From the NCBI RefSeq assembly GCF_014636865.1, contig NZ_BMER01000002.1:62001-126000 (forward strand): a stretch of DNA of 64,000 bases, given 5' to 3'. The stretch is from Parapedobacter pyrenivorans. GTDB taxonomy: Bacteria > Bacteroidota > Bacteroidia > Sphingobacteriales > Sphingobacteriaceae. The notes under the pieces were generated by a model. The model saw only the letters and a list, made by a program, of their open reading frames with translations, made no database searches and was not told the origin of the DNA. Below, one piece after another: positions 41,249 to 50,385 of this stretch (position 1 is its first letter; each line of letters opens with the position of its first letter). Position numbers and translations under genes: made by a program.

Positions 41249-44200
41249 ATGGCATTACTCATGTTTCTTTCGGCTATCTTGCTCTCCTCCGTTGGGAAAG
41301 AAACCGCCCGGCCTGCACCCCTCATCCCCCATCACTATACGAGCCAGCAGGGCCTCATTTTCGACAATGTCAATAGCATTACGCAAGATCGTACCGGGTT
41401 TATCTGGATTGCGACAGAAGACGGGCTAAGCCGATTCGATGGAAAAAACTTCCACAACATTAAGTACGATGCCCAGTCGCCGCAGGGTTTGACGGGAAAC
41501 TACATTGCTCAACTTCATACCGACGCAAGGGGAAATCTTTGGGTCACGTCCCGAAATGGCATCAGCAAATATGATGCATCAAGCGAATCTTTCATACACC
41601 ACGAGTTGGTAACCAACCGCAACAGCCGGTTTAAATCCGATGTCAGCTCCATCAGCCGATCGGCAAACGACCTGGAATTGTGGGTTTCCTCGAATGGTCT
41701 CGGCTTTTATCGTTTCCATATTGCGTCGGGCGATTTCCAGCGATATACCACCGAAAACCTACCCGGACTCGGTTCAAACATGGTGACACGGGTGTTCGAA
41801 GACAGCAACAACCAGCTTTGGGTAGGTACGCAAGATAATGGCGTGCAAGTATTTACCTTGCAGGGCAGCACGCTTTCGCCAAGCGAGCACCTGGCGACAT
41901 TACAGGATGAAAATCGCTATTCCCGCGTACATCACATTTACGAAGACCCTGCCAACAGGGTATGGGTTGCCACGGACGCTGGGTTGCTTTGCTACGATCT
42001 ACGCACCAAGAGCCACCGATGGTTTCACGCTAGCCAGCTCCACCTGCCCAGCAACCGGTTTCTAACCGTCGTCGCAGATGGCAGCCATCAACTCTATATT
42101 GGCATGCAGGACGGCGGGGTCTACCGTTTCAACATCATCGCCGGACGCCCGGCGGATTTGCTGCCTACACCATTGGTCACCGATGCCAACTATAAAAAGC
42201 AGCTCACCGAGCGCTCGGTCCCTGCCCTTTTTGTCGATCGCGCCGGCAACCTATGGGCAGGTACATCGGGTGAAGGGCTTTTCCTTTCGGCGAAGCCTAA
42301 ATACAATTTCACCCAATTCAGTCAGGCATACGCCTGGCCCGGTGCTGACCACAACATCAGGTACTATGGCCTTGCGGAAGACGGCGAAGGAAACTTATTT
42401 ATCGGCACAGACGGCCACGGCCTTTTCAAATTTGACCGGGAAGACCGCTTCGTTAAACGGTATACCATGGATGGCAGGAACGGGAGTATTACGGACAACG
42501 CCATCCTTTATGCCTACCGCGATCGGGAAAACCGCCTTTGGTTTGGCACGTACAATGGTGGATTGTTGCGCTACCGCCCAAAAAGCGATGATTTCGAGGC
42601 TTACCGATTTGATGCGGCTCAGGAGGGCTTTGCCGGTGGAAACGACGTGCGCGTGGTCTTCGAGGATCATTCAGGGCTGCTATGGATCGGTACAAACGGG
42701 GGAGGTTTGAATAAGTTAAATGAAACCACCGGCAAATTCACCCGATACCTACAGGCCAACAGCAATATTCCCGCAAACGATATCCGCGCTGTGGCAGAAG
42801 ATGGCGAAGGCCACCTGATCATCGGCACTTATGGCGCGGGAATCACCTTTTTCGATCCGCAAAAAGAACAGTTTGGCCTTCCGCACCACGAAGACCTCTA
42901 CGAGCGGTTAGGGAATGAAGTCATCTTCGCACTTCGCGTCACCGCCGACCGGAAATTATGGATTGCCACGGAAAGCATGGGGTTGCTTGTCTATGACTTG
43001 GCCAGCCGTCGGATCATCCACTTATTTGACGAGCGCAACGGGCTATCCAGCAACACGGTGCTGGGCATCCAGTTCGACGGATCGGCCAACTGCTGGGTAA
43101 GTACCAACAAAGGCCTATCGAAAATCATTACGCAAAGCGAAACCCTATTCAACTACGCCCATTCCTCGGGCATTCAGTCGGGCATCTTCAATCCCAATTC
43201 CACCCTCTTCAGCCAGCATCGCAACCAGCTCTTTTTCGGTGGAACCGGTGGGCTGACGTACTTCAACCCCCGTACCGTTACCCAGCACGCCTTTACCAGC
43301 CCCGTGACCCTTACGGGTATCGACATCTTCGGCCAACCCCTACGTGTTGGCCAACCCGCCGAATACCCAATTTTGGCCCGCGCACTGAATGAAACCCATG
43401 CCATCCGGCTCAACCCTTCGCAGTCTACGTTTACCATCAATTATTCGTCGCTCGAATACGGCCACGCGGATGAACTCCGCTTCGCCTACAAGCTCTCGGG
43501 TCTCGATGCCGAGTGGAACCTGGTCGGCAATCAGCGGTCAGCGACTTACCGCTACCTATCGCCCGGCGAATACACGTTTTCCGTAGGGATAGAAAACGGA
43601 GGCATCGTATCTGAAAATAGCATCAAAAGCCTGAACGTAATCGTTCTCCCACCCTGGTACCGTACATGGTGGGCTTATTTAAGCTACCTGGCGATATTAG
43701 TTTTTGTTTTCTACCACTATCGCCGGTATCGTCGCCAGAAAGAGCAACTGAAATACGAACTGGCCATCGCCACGATCGAGCATAACTTCTACACGCGGTT
43801 GTCGCACGAATTCCGGTCATCGCTGACCCTCATCCTCAACCCCGTGAAGGACTTGCTCGACAGCAACCCCTCCCCGCAACTTGAACCGTATGTAAGCACG
43901 CTGCACGCCAATACATCGCGGCTGCTGCGTCTTGCCGACCAAGCGCTTAGCCTCCGGAAAGACGATTTAGTCAGCGAAAACATATCGTTGGATGAGTTGG
44001 ACGTCGTCCAATTGGCTCGAGAGGTGATGGATTGCCTTACCAACCAAGCGGCGAAAAAGAACATTGCAATCACCCTGCACAGTGACAACGACCACGTCTT
44101 GATCCATTCCGATCGCGAAAAGCTGGAAATCATCGTGTTCAACTTGCTATTCAACGCGGTCAAATTTACCGATGCGGGCGGGGTCAGCGTACGCATTCGA

Positions 44201-45319
44201 TCAGTACACCAAGATAGCCTGCAAATCGCTGTGGCCGATACCGGGTGCGGTATCGCAGCACCCGTAGGTTTGCGCCTTTTCGAACAGTACTACCACCTAT
44301 CTGCCGCGGACCCGCATCTTCCCAAAGGTTTCGGGGTAGGCCTCTGGATGGTCAAGTCACTGGTAGAACTCCTTGGCGGCGAAATCACCTACGAAAGCAA
44401 GCAGGGACATGGTACCACATTCACCATCCAATTACCCCTGAAACCCGTGGTGCCGCCTCTCAAACCTGCGCCGCAAGCCCGTCCGGTGCTAGCCGCCGAT
44501 AAACTGGCCCGAAAAATCATGAATGCCGCCAAATCTTCGAAAATATTGGTTGTGGAAGACGATCTGGACCTTGCCCTATACCTCAAATCCATATTCGAAG
44601 CCGACCACGATGTCTGGATTACCGATAATGAACCCGAAGCCTTGGAAATCGTCGCCCACGAAATGCCCGATATCATTGCGTGCGATATCACACTGGCCAA
44701 CGGAAATGGCCTCCATTTCTGCCAGGCCGTAAAGCAAGATAGCCGGTGGAAGCACATTCCCATCCTGCTGATGACGGCCGCAAAAGGGAATGAAATACAG
44801 ATCGACGGTATCGAAAATGGAGCAGACGATTTTCTTGCCAAACCGTTTGACAAGGGCATATTGCAGGCCAAAGTCAAAGCCCTACTGCAACGTGGCCGAC
44901 ACCTCCGCGATTATTTCTTCAACCATGTCACGGACGTGATGGGCTACCAAAAAATCGCAGCAGAAGACAAAGTGCTACTCGATAAATGCATCACCATCAT
45001 CGAATCCCATCTCGATAACGACGCCTTTAGCGTACAGGTGCTGGCCAGTGAATGCGGGATGACCTACGCGACACTTTCCAACCGGATCAAGGAAATCAAC
45101 CAACAGACCCCGAACATCCTGGTCCGCACGGTACGCCTGCACAAGGCCGCCCAGTTACTGCTCACCACAGACGCCACCATTTACGAAGTCGCCTACCAAG
45201 TGGGTATCAAAGACCTCAAGTATTTCCGCGAGCAGTTCTTCAAACTTTATCGCCTCAATCCTTCGGAATTCGTCAGGAAATACCGCAAACCCTTCCACGA
45301 AACGATTCATTCGAATTGA
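41249..45319 (+). CDS. Hybrid two-component system regulator (HTCS) of the polysaccharide locus
   Basis: A 1356-residue single-protein two-component system. Signal peptide (about 1-20), then about 12-14 Reg_prop propeller repeats with the pattern 'LWIGT..GGL' (41-650), a Y_Y_Y domain (about 690-770, YSSLEYGHADELRFAYKLSG), a membrane helix (about 805-825), HisKA with His853, HATPase (NLLFNAVKFTDAGG, ADTGCGIA, GFGVGLWMVKS), receiver with Asp1146 in IACDITLANG, and a C-terminal AraC HTH (about 1250-1350). It senses a glycan fragment in the periplasm and turns on the SusC/SusD/GH2 genes that follow. The H-box reads HEFRSSLTLIL, without the usual Thr-Pro after Arg. It is directly upstream of susC. 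Confidence 0.95.
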   Translation: MALLMFLSAILLSSVGKETARPAPLIPHHYTSQQGLIFDNVNSITQDRTGFIWIATEDGLSRFDGKNFHNIKYDAQSPQGLTGNYIAQLHTDARGNLWVTSRNGISKYDASSESFIHHELVTNRNSRFKSDVSSISRSANDLELWVSSNGLGFYRFHIASGDFQRYTTENLPGLGSNMVTRVFEDSNNQLWVGTQDNGVQVFTLQGSTLSPSEHLATLQDENRYSRVHHIYEDPANRVWVATDAGLLCYDLRTKSHRWFHASQLHLPSNRFLTVVADGSHQLYIGMQDGGVYRFNIIAGRPADLLPTPLVTDANYKKQLTERSVPALFVDRAGNLWAGTSGEGLFLSAKPKYNFTQFSQAYAWPGADHNIRYYGLAEDGEGNLFIGTDGHGLFKFDREDRFVKRYTMDGRNGSITDNAILYAYRDRENRLWFGTYNGGLLRYRPKSDDFEAYRFDAAQEGFAGGNDVRVVFEDHSGLLWIGTNGGGLNKLNETTGKFTRYLQANSNIPANDIRAVAEDGEGHLIIGTYGAGITFFDPQKEQFGLPHHEDLYERLGNEVIFALRVTADRKLWIATESMGLLVYDLASRRIIHLFDERNGLSSNTVLGIQFDGSANCWVSTNKGLSKIITQSETLFNYAHSSGIQSGIFNPNSTLFSQHRNQLFFGGTGGLTYFNPRTVTQHAFTSPVTLTGIDIFGQPLRVGQPAEYPILARALNETHAIRLNPSQSTFTINYSSLEYGHADELRFAYKLSGLDAEWNLVGNQRSATYRYLSPGEYTFSVGIENGGIVSENSIKSLNVIVLPPWYRTWWAYLSYLAILVFVFYHYRRYRRQKEQLKYELAIATIEHNFYTRLSHEFRSSLTLILNPVKDLLDSNPSPQLEPYVSTLHANTSRLLRLADQALSLRKDDLVSENISLDELDVVQLAREVMDCLTNQAAKKNIAITLHSDNDHVLIHSDREKLEIIVFNLLFNAVKFTDAGGVSVRIRSVHQDSLQIAVADTGCGIAAPVGLRLFEQYYHLSAADPHLPKGFGVGLWMVKSLVELLGGEITYESKQGHGTTFTIQLPLKPVVPPLKPAPQARPVLAADKLARKIMNAAKSSKILVVEDDLDLALYLKSIFEADHDVWITDNEPEALEIVAHEMPDIIACDITLANGNGLHFCQAVKQDSRWKHIPILLMTAAKGNEIQIDGIENGADDFLAKPFDKGILQAKVKALLQRGRHLRDYFFNHVTDVMGYQKIAAEDKVLLDKCITIIESHLDNDAFSVQVLASECGMTYATLSNRIKEINQQTPNILVRTVRLHKAAQLLLTTDATIYEVAYQVGIKDLKYFREQFFKLYRLNPSEFVRKYRKPFHETIHSN

Positions 45320-45472
45320 TTTCACCGAAATTTTAAAAATCACCCCCCTTATTTTCGTTTTTACCCCTCACGCCTGATGTCGGATAACGCGGAGTTTTGT
45401 AAGGAATTATAAATCCGCATCCGCTGGAAATCACTTCCAGTAGAGCTATTGCTAACCAGTCTTTTAAACACT

Positions 45473-48400
45473 ATGGCTCAACATGTACAGCGTGCATTTC
45501 GATGCAACACCAACATCAAACGGCTAACCAGTCTGTTGCTCACGGGCTGCATGGTCGTTCCGGCAATGTCGTCGGCCAACAGCCCATTATCCACCCCCCA
45601 CACCAGTCCGCATGCCGACGTTCGGTTACAAACCACCATTTCCGGCATCGTGCGTGATGCCGATGGGAGTCCGATGGCTGGGGTCACCGTACGCCTGAAA
45701 CGTGCCGGAACGACCGCCACTACTGACGATAACGGCCGATATCAGCTAACATTGGGCACGGATAACGACCTATTGGTCTTCAGCTTTGTGGGCTACCTTA
45801 CCCAAGAAATCGCCATCAACGACCAAACCACCCAAGATGCCATCATGGCGGAAGACACCCAAGCGCTGGACGAGGTGGTGGTCGTTGGTTACGGCACCCA
45901 GCGCCGGGCCACGGTTACCGGGTCGGTTTCCGACGTCAAAGGCGCCGATCTGGTCAAAAGCCCACAGCCTAACCTATCCAACTCACTGGCTGGCCGCTTT
46001 TCGGGACTCGTAGCCACCAATCGGGGCGGTGAGCCCGGCTACGATGGTTCCCAACTGCGCATCCGGGGGGCCTCTACGACCGGCAACACGGATGTACTGG
46101 TAGTGGTAGACGGTATTCCGGGCCAGGTAGGCGGTTTAGAACGGCTCGACCCGAATGATATCGAAAGCGTCACGATTTTGAAAGACGCCGCGGCGGCTGT
46201 ATACGGCAGCCGGGCGGCCAATGGCGTGATCTTGGTTACCACGCGGAAAGGCGACGTGGGCAAACCCACCGTATCCTACTCCTTCAACCAAGGGTTTTCA
46301 TCGCCCACTCGCCTACCGTCAATGGCCGATGCCGCCACCTATGCAGCCATCCGCAACGAGATCGATTACTACAGTAATCCCAGTGGAGGCATGAATCAAT
46401 TTTACAGCGAAGCGGACATCCAGAAATTCCGGGACGGCTCAGACCCTGATCGCTACCCCAACACCGACTGGCAGCAGGAAGTCCTCGCCGGCACGGCACT
46501 CCAAAACCAGCACAACCTCTCCGTTTCGGGCGGCACCGAGCGCACACGCTATTTCGTTTCCGCCGGTACACTGATGCAAGATGGCTTGTTTAAGGAGGGC
46601 GTTACGAAATACAACCAATACAACTTCCGTTCGAATATCGACATGGACGTGACCGAACGGTTCAAGGCTGGCCTTTCGCTGGCCGGCAGGGAGGAAAAAA
46701 GGCGTTTTCCCACGGTAGGTGCTGGCGACATTTTCCGCAGCATCTACCGCGCCTATCCCACCCAGCTGGCCCGCTATGCAAACGGCCTGCCCAGCACCGG
46801 CATTGAAAACAACAATCCCGTCATGATGGTCACCGACGCTGGGGGTATAAACCAGAATCCAAAATTAGTCTTCAACGGCATCCTGCGGGCGTCTTACGAG
46901 CTGCCCTTCCTTGCGGGATTGATGGTAGATGGCTTCCTTGCTGTCGACCGGTCGCAAGAATCCGGCAAAAATTTCATCACGCCCTACCTGGTCTACAGCC
47001 ATGATGCCACCACCGGCGCTTACGACCCCCGGACCGTGGGTGAAGCGCGCGCCCAGCTCCAGCAATTCCAGCAAAACACGTCGCTCACCACCGCGCATAT
47101 CAAGCTCAACTACGAACAGTCGTTTGGCGACCACAACGTCAAGGCTTTTGCTGCCTACGAACAAAGCGAGCGTGAACTGGCGCGCATGGAGGCGGGCAGG
47201 CGTAATTTCCCGTCCTCGCTCACTCCCGAGCTTTCCCAGGGCGGTACAGCACTCGAAGACCGCACGAATGCAGGCCTCAGCTGGCGCGAGAGCCGGGTGA
47301 GTTTTATCAGCCGCGCCAACTACGACTATAAGCAACGGTACCTGCTGGAAGTACAGCTGCGGGTAGACGGGTCGTCCATCTTCCCCCAAAACAGCCGCTT
47401 CGGCTACTTTCCGGGAGTTTCTGCCGGTTGGCGCCTTTCGGACGAAAGCTGGTTCAATGCGAACTTTATCGATGAACTGAAGCTCAGGGCGTCTTACGGC
47501 GAACTGGGCGGCGACAACGTGGGAGCCAACCAGTTCATCAACAATTACGTCTTTAACAACGCATATACCATCGGCAACAGCATTTATGCCGGCATCGATC
47601 TCGCCAAGCTGGCCAATCCCAGCATTACCTGGGAAGTATCCCGGAAAACCGACGTCGGCCTCAACGCACGGTTGTTCAACCGGTTCGACCTGGAATTTAT
47701 CTACTTCAATGAAAACAGGTCGGGAATCCTCCTGCCGCGCAACGCCTCGATACCCGGCGTCACCGGTATCGTAAACCCCTTCGATGCCAACAATCCGTTG
47801 GTACCTTCTGAGAACATCGGCAAGGTAGACAACCGAGGCATCGAGGCTACGGTGGGCTACCAACATCGCGGTCCTGTCAATTTCGGTATTGCCGGAAACA
47901 TTACCCTAGTACGTAGCAATGTCGTGTTCCGGGATGAAGCGCCTGGAATACCTGCGCATCAGCGCGAAACCAGCCGTCCCCTCAACACGTACCTACTCTA
48001 CCGCACCCTCGGTATCTTCCGTACCACAGAAGACCTCACGAATTACCCGCACGTGCCCGGTGCAGGCCTAGGCGACCTGATTTTCGAAGACTACAATCAA
48101 GATGGCGAGATCACGGCAGACGACATGGTCCGCACCGATCTGGGTAACATCCCGCAGCTAACTTTCGGGCTTACACTGAATGCAAGCTATAAAAATTTCG
48201 ATTTCTCGGCCGTATTCGCCGGACAGGGGAAATCGCGGCAATACATCCTTTCGGAAGCTGGCACGATCGGCAACTATTTCAATACATGGGCAGAAAACCG
48301 CTGGAGTCCATCCAATACCGACGGCTCCTACCCGAAAGTCAACGAACGGGCCTCATCGGCCATCAGTGGCGGGCTCTATCGCAATGATTTCTGGCTATTC

Positions 48401-48622
48401 AACACGGCCTTCGTACGCCTGAAGAATATCGAACTAGGCTATACCCTACCCGAAACGGTTATCCAGCGTGTCGGATTGGGACGCCTCCGGGTCTATGCCA
48501 GCGGCTTCAACGTGTTTACCCTGACGGGATTGAAAGACTTTGACCCCGAGGGGTCAAGCGAAAGCGGGCAGTTCTACCCCCAGCAGCGCATCTTCAATCT
48601 CGGCATAAACGTAGGTTTTTAA
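45473..48622 (+). CDS. SusC/RagA-type TonB-linked outer-membrane transporter
   Basis: About 1049 residues. The start at the ATG (MAQHVQRAFR) is chosen over an in-frame TTG at 45449. After the signal peptide comes a CarboxypepD_reg-like domain (TISGIVRDADGSPMAGVTV), the SusC motif DEVVVVGYGTQRRATVTGSV, the plug (LRIRGASTTGNTDVLVVVDG, AVYGSRAANGVILVTTRKG) and a long barrel ending in RIFNLGINVGF. With the SusD protein encoded next it would form a lidded pore that imports oligosaccharides at the cost of TonB energy. Transcription is expected to depend on the upstream HTCS. A short inverted repeat (CTGGAA/TTCCAG) lies in its leader. Confidence 0.95.
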   Translation: MAQHVQRAFRCNTNIKRLTSLLLTGCMVVPAMSSANSPLSTPHTSPHADVRLQTTISGIVRDADGSPMAGVTVRLKRAGTTATTDDNGRYQLTLGTDNDLLVFSFVGYLTQEIAINDQTTQDAIMAEDTQALDEVVVVGYGTQRRATVTGSVSDVKGADLVKSPQPNLSNSLAGRFSGLVATNRGGEPGYDGSQLRIRGASTTGNTDVLVVVDGIPGQVGGLERLDPNDIESVTILKDAAAAVYGSRAANGVILVTTRKGDVGKPTVSYSFNQGFSSPTRLPSMADAATYAAIRNEIDYYSNPSGGMNQFYSEADIQKFRDGSDPDRYPNTDWQQEVLAGTALQNQHNLSVSGGTERTRYFVSAGTLMQDGLFKEGVTKYNQYNFRSNIDMDVTERFKAGLSLAGREEKRRFPTVGAGDIFRSIYRAYPTQLARYANGLPSTGIENNNPVMMVTDAGGINQNPKLVFNGILRASYELPFLAGLMVDGFLAVDRSQESGKNFITPYLVYSHDATTGAYDPRTVGEARAQLQQFQQNTSLTTAHIKLNYEQSFGDHNVKAFAAYEQSERELARMEAGRRNFPSSLTPELSQGGTALEDRTNAGLSWRESRVSFISRANYDYKQRYLLEVQLRVDGSSIFPQNSRFGYFPGVSAGWRLSDESWFNANFIDELKLRASYGELGGDNVGANQFINNYVFNNAYTIGNSIYAGIDLAKLANPSITWEVSRKTDVGLNARLFNRFDLEFIYFNENRSGILLPRNASIPGVTGIVNPFDANNPLVPSENIGKVDNRGIEATVGYQHRGPVNFGIAGNITLVRSNVVFRDEAPGIPAHQRETSRPLNTYLLYRTLGIFRTTEDLTNYPHVPGAGLGDLIFEDYNQDGEITADDMVRTDLGNIPQLTFGLTLNASYKNFDFSAVFAGQGKSRQYILSEAGTIGNYFNTWAENRWSPSNTDGSYPKVNERASSAISGGLYRNDFWLFNTAFVRLKNIELGYTLPETVIQRVGLGRLRVYASGFNVFTLTGLKDFDPEGSSESGQFYPQQRIFNLGINVGF

Positions 48623-48655
48623 ATCATTGGACAGTTAGTTAACTCATTACAACAT

Positions 48656-50353
48656 ATGAAACTCGTGAAAAAACGCTATATGATCGGCCTGTTGGGCTTC
48701 GCGGCAATCGCCGCATGCAACAAAGGCTTTTTGGATGTGGTTCCTACCGATCGCGTGTCGGATGCCGCCATCCTCTCCGATTCGATATTATTCGAATCAT
48801 TCGTCGTAAATCGTTACATGGGCGTGCGGCTCATGGACAAAGAAGCCGAGGGGACACCACCGGGCTTTGGCCGTGGCTTCGAATACGCCTTGTGGTCATC
48901 CCTCACCGATGAATCGGTGTACAACAACGACGACAACACCTGGCTTGTCCAGCGTGGGCAACTCTCGCCGGAAAACACCGGAATCGCAGGCACAATCTGG
49001 AAACGGAGTTATCGCAGCATCCGGGAATGCAACTATGCACTCGCCAATATCGAGCAGGTGCCCATGAGTACTGCACGCAAAAATCGGCTTATCGCCGAGC
49101 TGAAGTTCATCCGGGCATTCCGCTACCACGACCTGATCCGCAATTACGGTGGTGTGCCCCTGCTGGGCGACAGGGTCTACGGACTCAACGACGATATGGC
49201 CGACCCTGCCTTGTTTGAACGTCAGGACCTCGGTACCTGCATCACCTATACGCTGACTCAGCTGGATGAAGCGGTGGCGGGTCTGCCGGCCGACAACGGT
49301 TCGTCATGGGCATTGGGGCGTGCCACCGCTGGAGCTGCCCTAGCATTGAAATCGCGATTGACGCTTTATGCGGCCAGCCCGCTCTACCATGCCGGAAGCT
49401 GGGAGCAGGCACTCAACGCGGCGGTTGCGGTCATCAGCCTCAACAAATACAGCATTTCGCAAAGCGGCTATGGTGCACTGTTCCGCAAGGCTTCTACTGA
49501 TAATGAGATTATTTTTGCCCGCTATTACTCGGTCGGCGCACGCCACGTACCGATGGAGATTGCCAACGGGCCCAATGGCCATGGCGGCTGGGGTGGCAAC
49601 GTACCCTTGCAAAATATGGTAGATGCCTATCGGATGACCAACGGCAAAGCCATCGATGAAGAAGGCTCAGGGTACGATGCGCAGCATCCTTATGCAAACC
49701 GCGATCCGCGCTTCTACGAAACAATCTTGTACAACGGCGCCACCTACCGCGGTCGGGCACTGGAAACCTTCGTTCCGGGTGGTCGCGACAGCCGCGAGGG
49801 CCCGGATAACTGGAACACGAGCCGGACGGGTTACTACCTGTACAAGTTTATCGATGAAGATATGCCAATCAACAACCCATGGAACATCGCCGGGCTACAG
49901 CCCTGGATTTACTTCCGGTATGCGGAAATCTTGCTTAACTTTGCCGAAGCAGCAAACGAGTTGGTCGGACCGGATGCCACCCCTGCGGGCGCGACCATGA
50001 GTGCCCGGGAAGCGCTCAACCTGATCCGCTCACGGGCGGGTGTCGCGATGCCCGCCGTGGCTGAAGGGATGAGCGCAGCGGCGTTCCGAACATTGCTCCG
50101 CAACGAACGGCAGGTGGAACTCGCTTTCGAAGAGCACCGGTTCTATGATGTGAGGCGGTGGCTTATCGCTGAGGAAACGGGCAACGTGCCGGCGTACGGC
50201 ATCGAAATCACACGCAACGGCAATACGCTAGCTTACATGCGCAAGGTCGCCCTAGATGGCCGACACTTCTTGCCCCAGCACTATTGGTTGCCGATTCCGC
50301 GTGAGGAAATCCTGGCCTCAAACAACCAGTTGCAACAGAACGCCGATTATTAG
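48656..50353 (+). CDS. RagB/SusD family surface lipoprotein
   Basis: A 565-residue glycan-binding lipoprotein. The signal ends in a lipobox with Cys21 (FAAIAACNKG), followed by FLDVVPTDRVSD, typical of SusD. Conserved SusD segments are YRSIRECNYALANIEQV, AELKFIRAFRYHDLIRNYGGVPL, ALALKSRLTLYAASPLYH, and near the end RNERQVELAFEEHRFYDVRRW. It should sit on the cell surface on top of the SusC barrel and bind the glycan. It starts 33 bases after susC in the same operon. Confidence 0.95.
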   Translation: MKLVKKRYMIGLLGFAAIAACNKGFLDVVPTDRVSDAAILSDSILFESFVVNRYMGVRLMDKEAEGTPPGFGRGFEYALWSSLTDESVYNNDDNTWLVQRGQLSPENTGIAGTIWKRSYRSIRECNYALANIEQVPMSTARKNRLIAELKFIRAFRYHDLIRNYGGVPLLGDRVYGLNDDMADPALFERQDLGTCITYTLTQLDEAVAGLPADNGSSWALGRATAGAALALKSRLTLYAASPLYHAGSWEQALNAAVAVISLNKYSISQSGYGALFRKASTDNEIIFARYYSVGARHVPMEIANGPNGHGGWGGNVPLQNMVDAYRMTNGKAIDEEGSGYDAQHPYANRDPRFYETILYNGATYRGRALETFVPGGRDSREGPDNWNTSRTGYYLYKFIDEDMPINNPWNIAGLQPWIYFRYAEILLNFAEAANELVGPDATPAGATMSAREALNLIRSRAGVAMPAVAEGMSAAAFRTLLRNERQVELAFEEHRFYDVRRWLIAEETGNVPAYGIEITRNGNTLAYMRKVALDGRHFLPQHYWLPIPREEILASNNQLQQNADY

Positions 50354-50385
50354 TTAAGCATTAAACCAACACGTAAAACGACGAC

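Noticed and set aside
45439-45472. TTG 45449 as the susC start
   Set aside because: It would add eight residues before a normal signal peptide; the ATG at 45473 is more likely.
46865-47866. Minus-strand ORF of 333 codons inside susC
   Set aside because: Shadow ORF caused by codon bias of susC; the sense frame has full family motifs.
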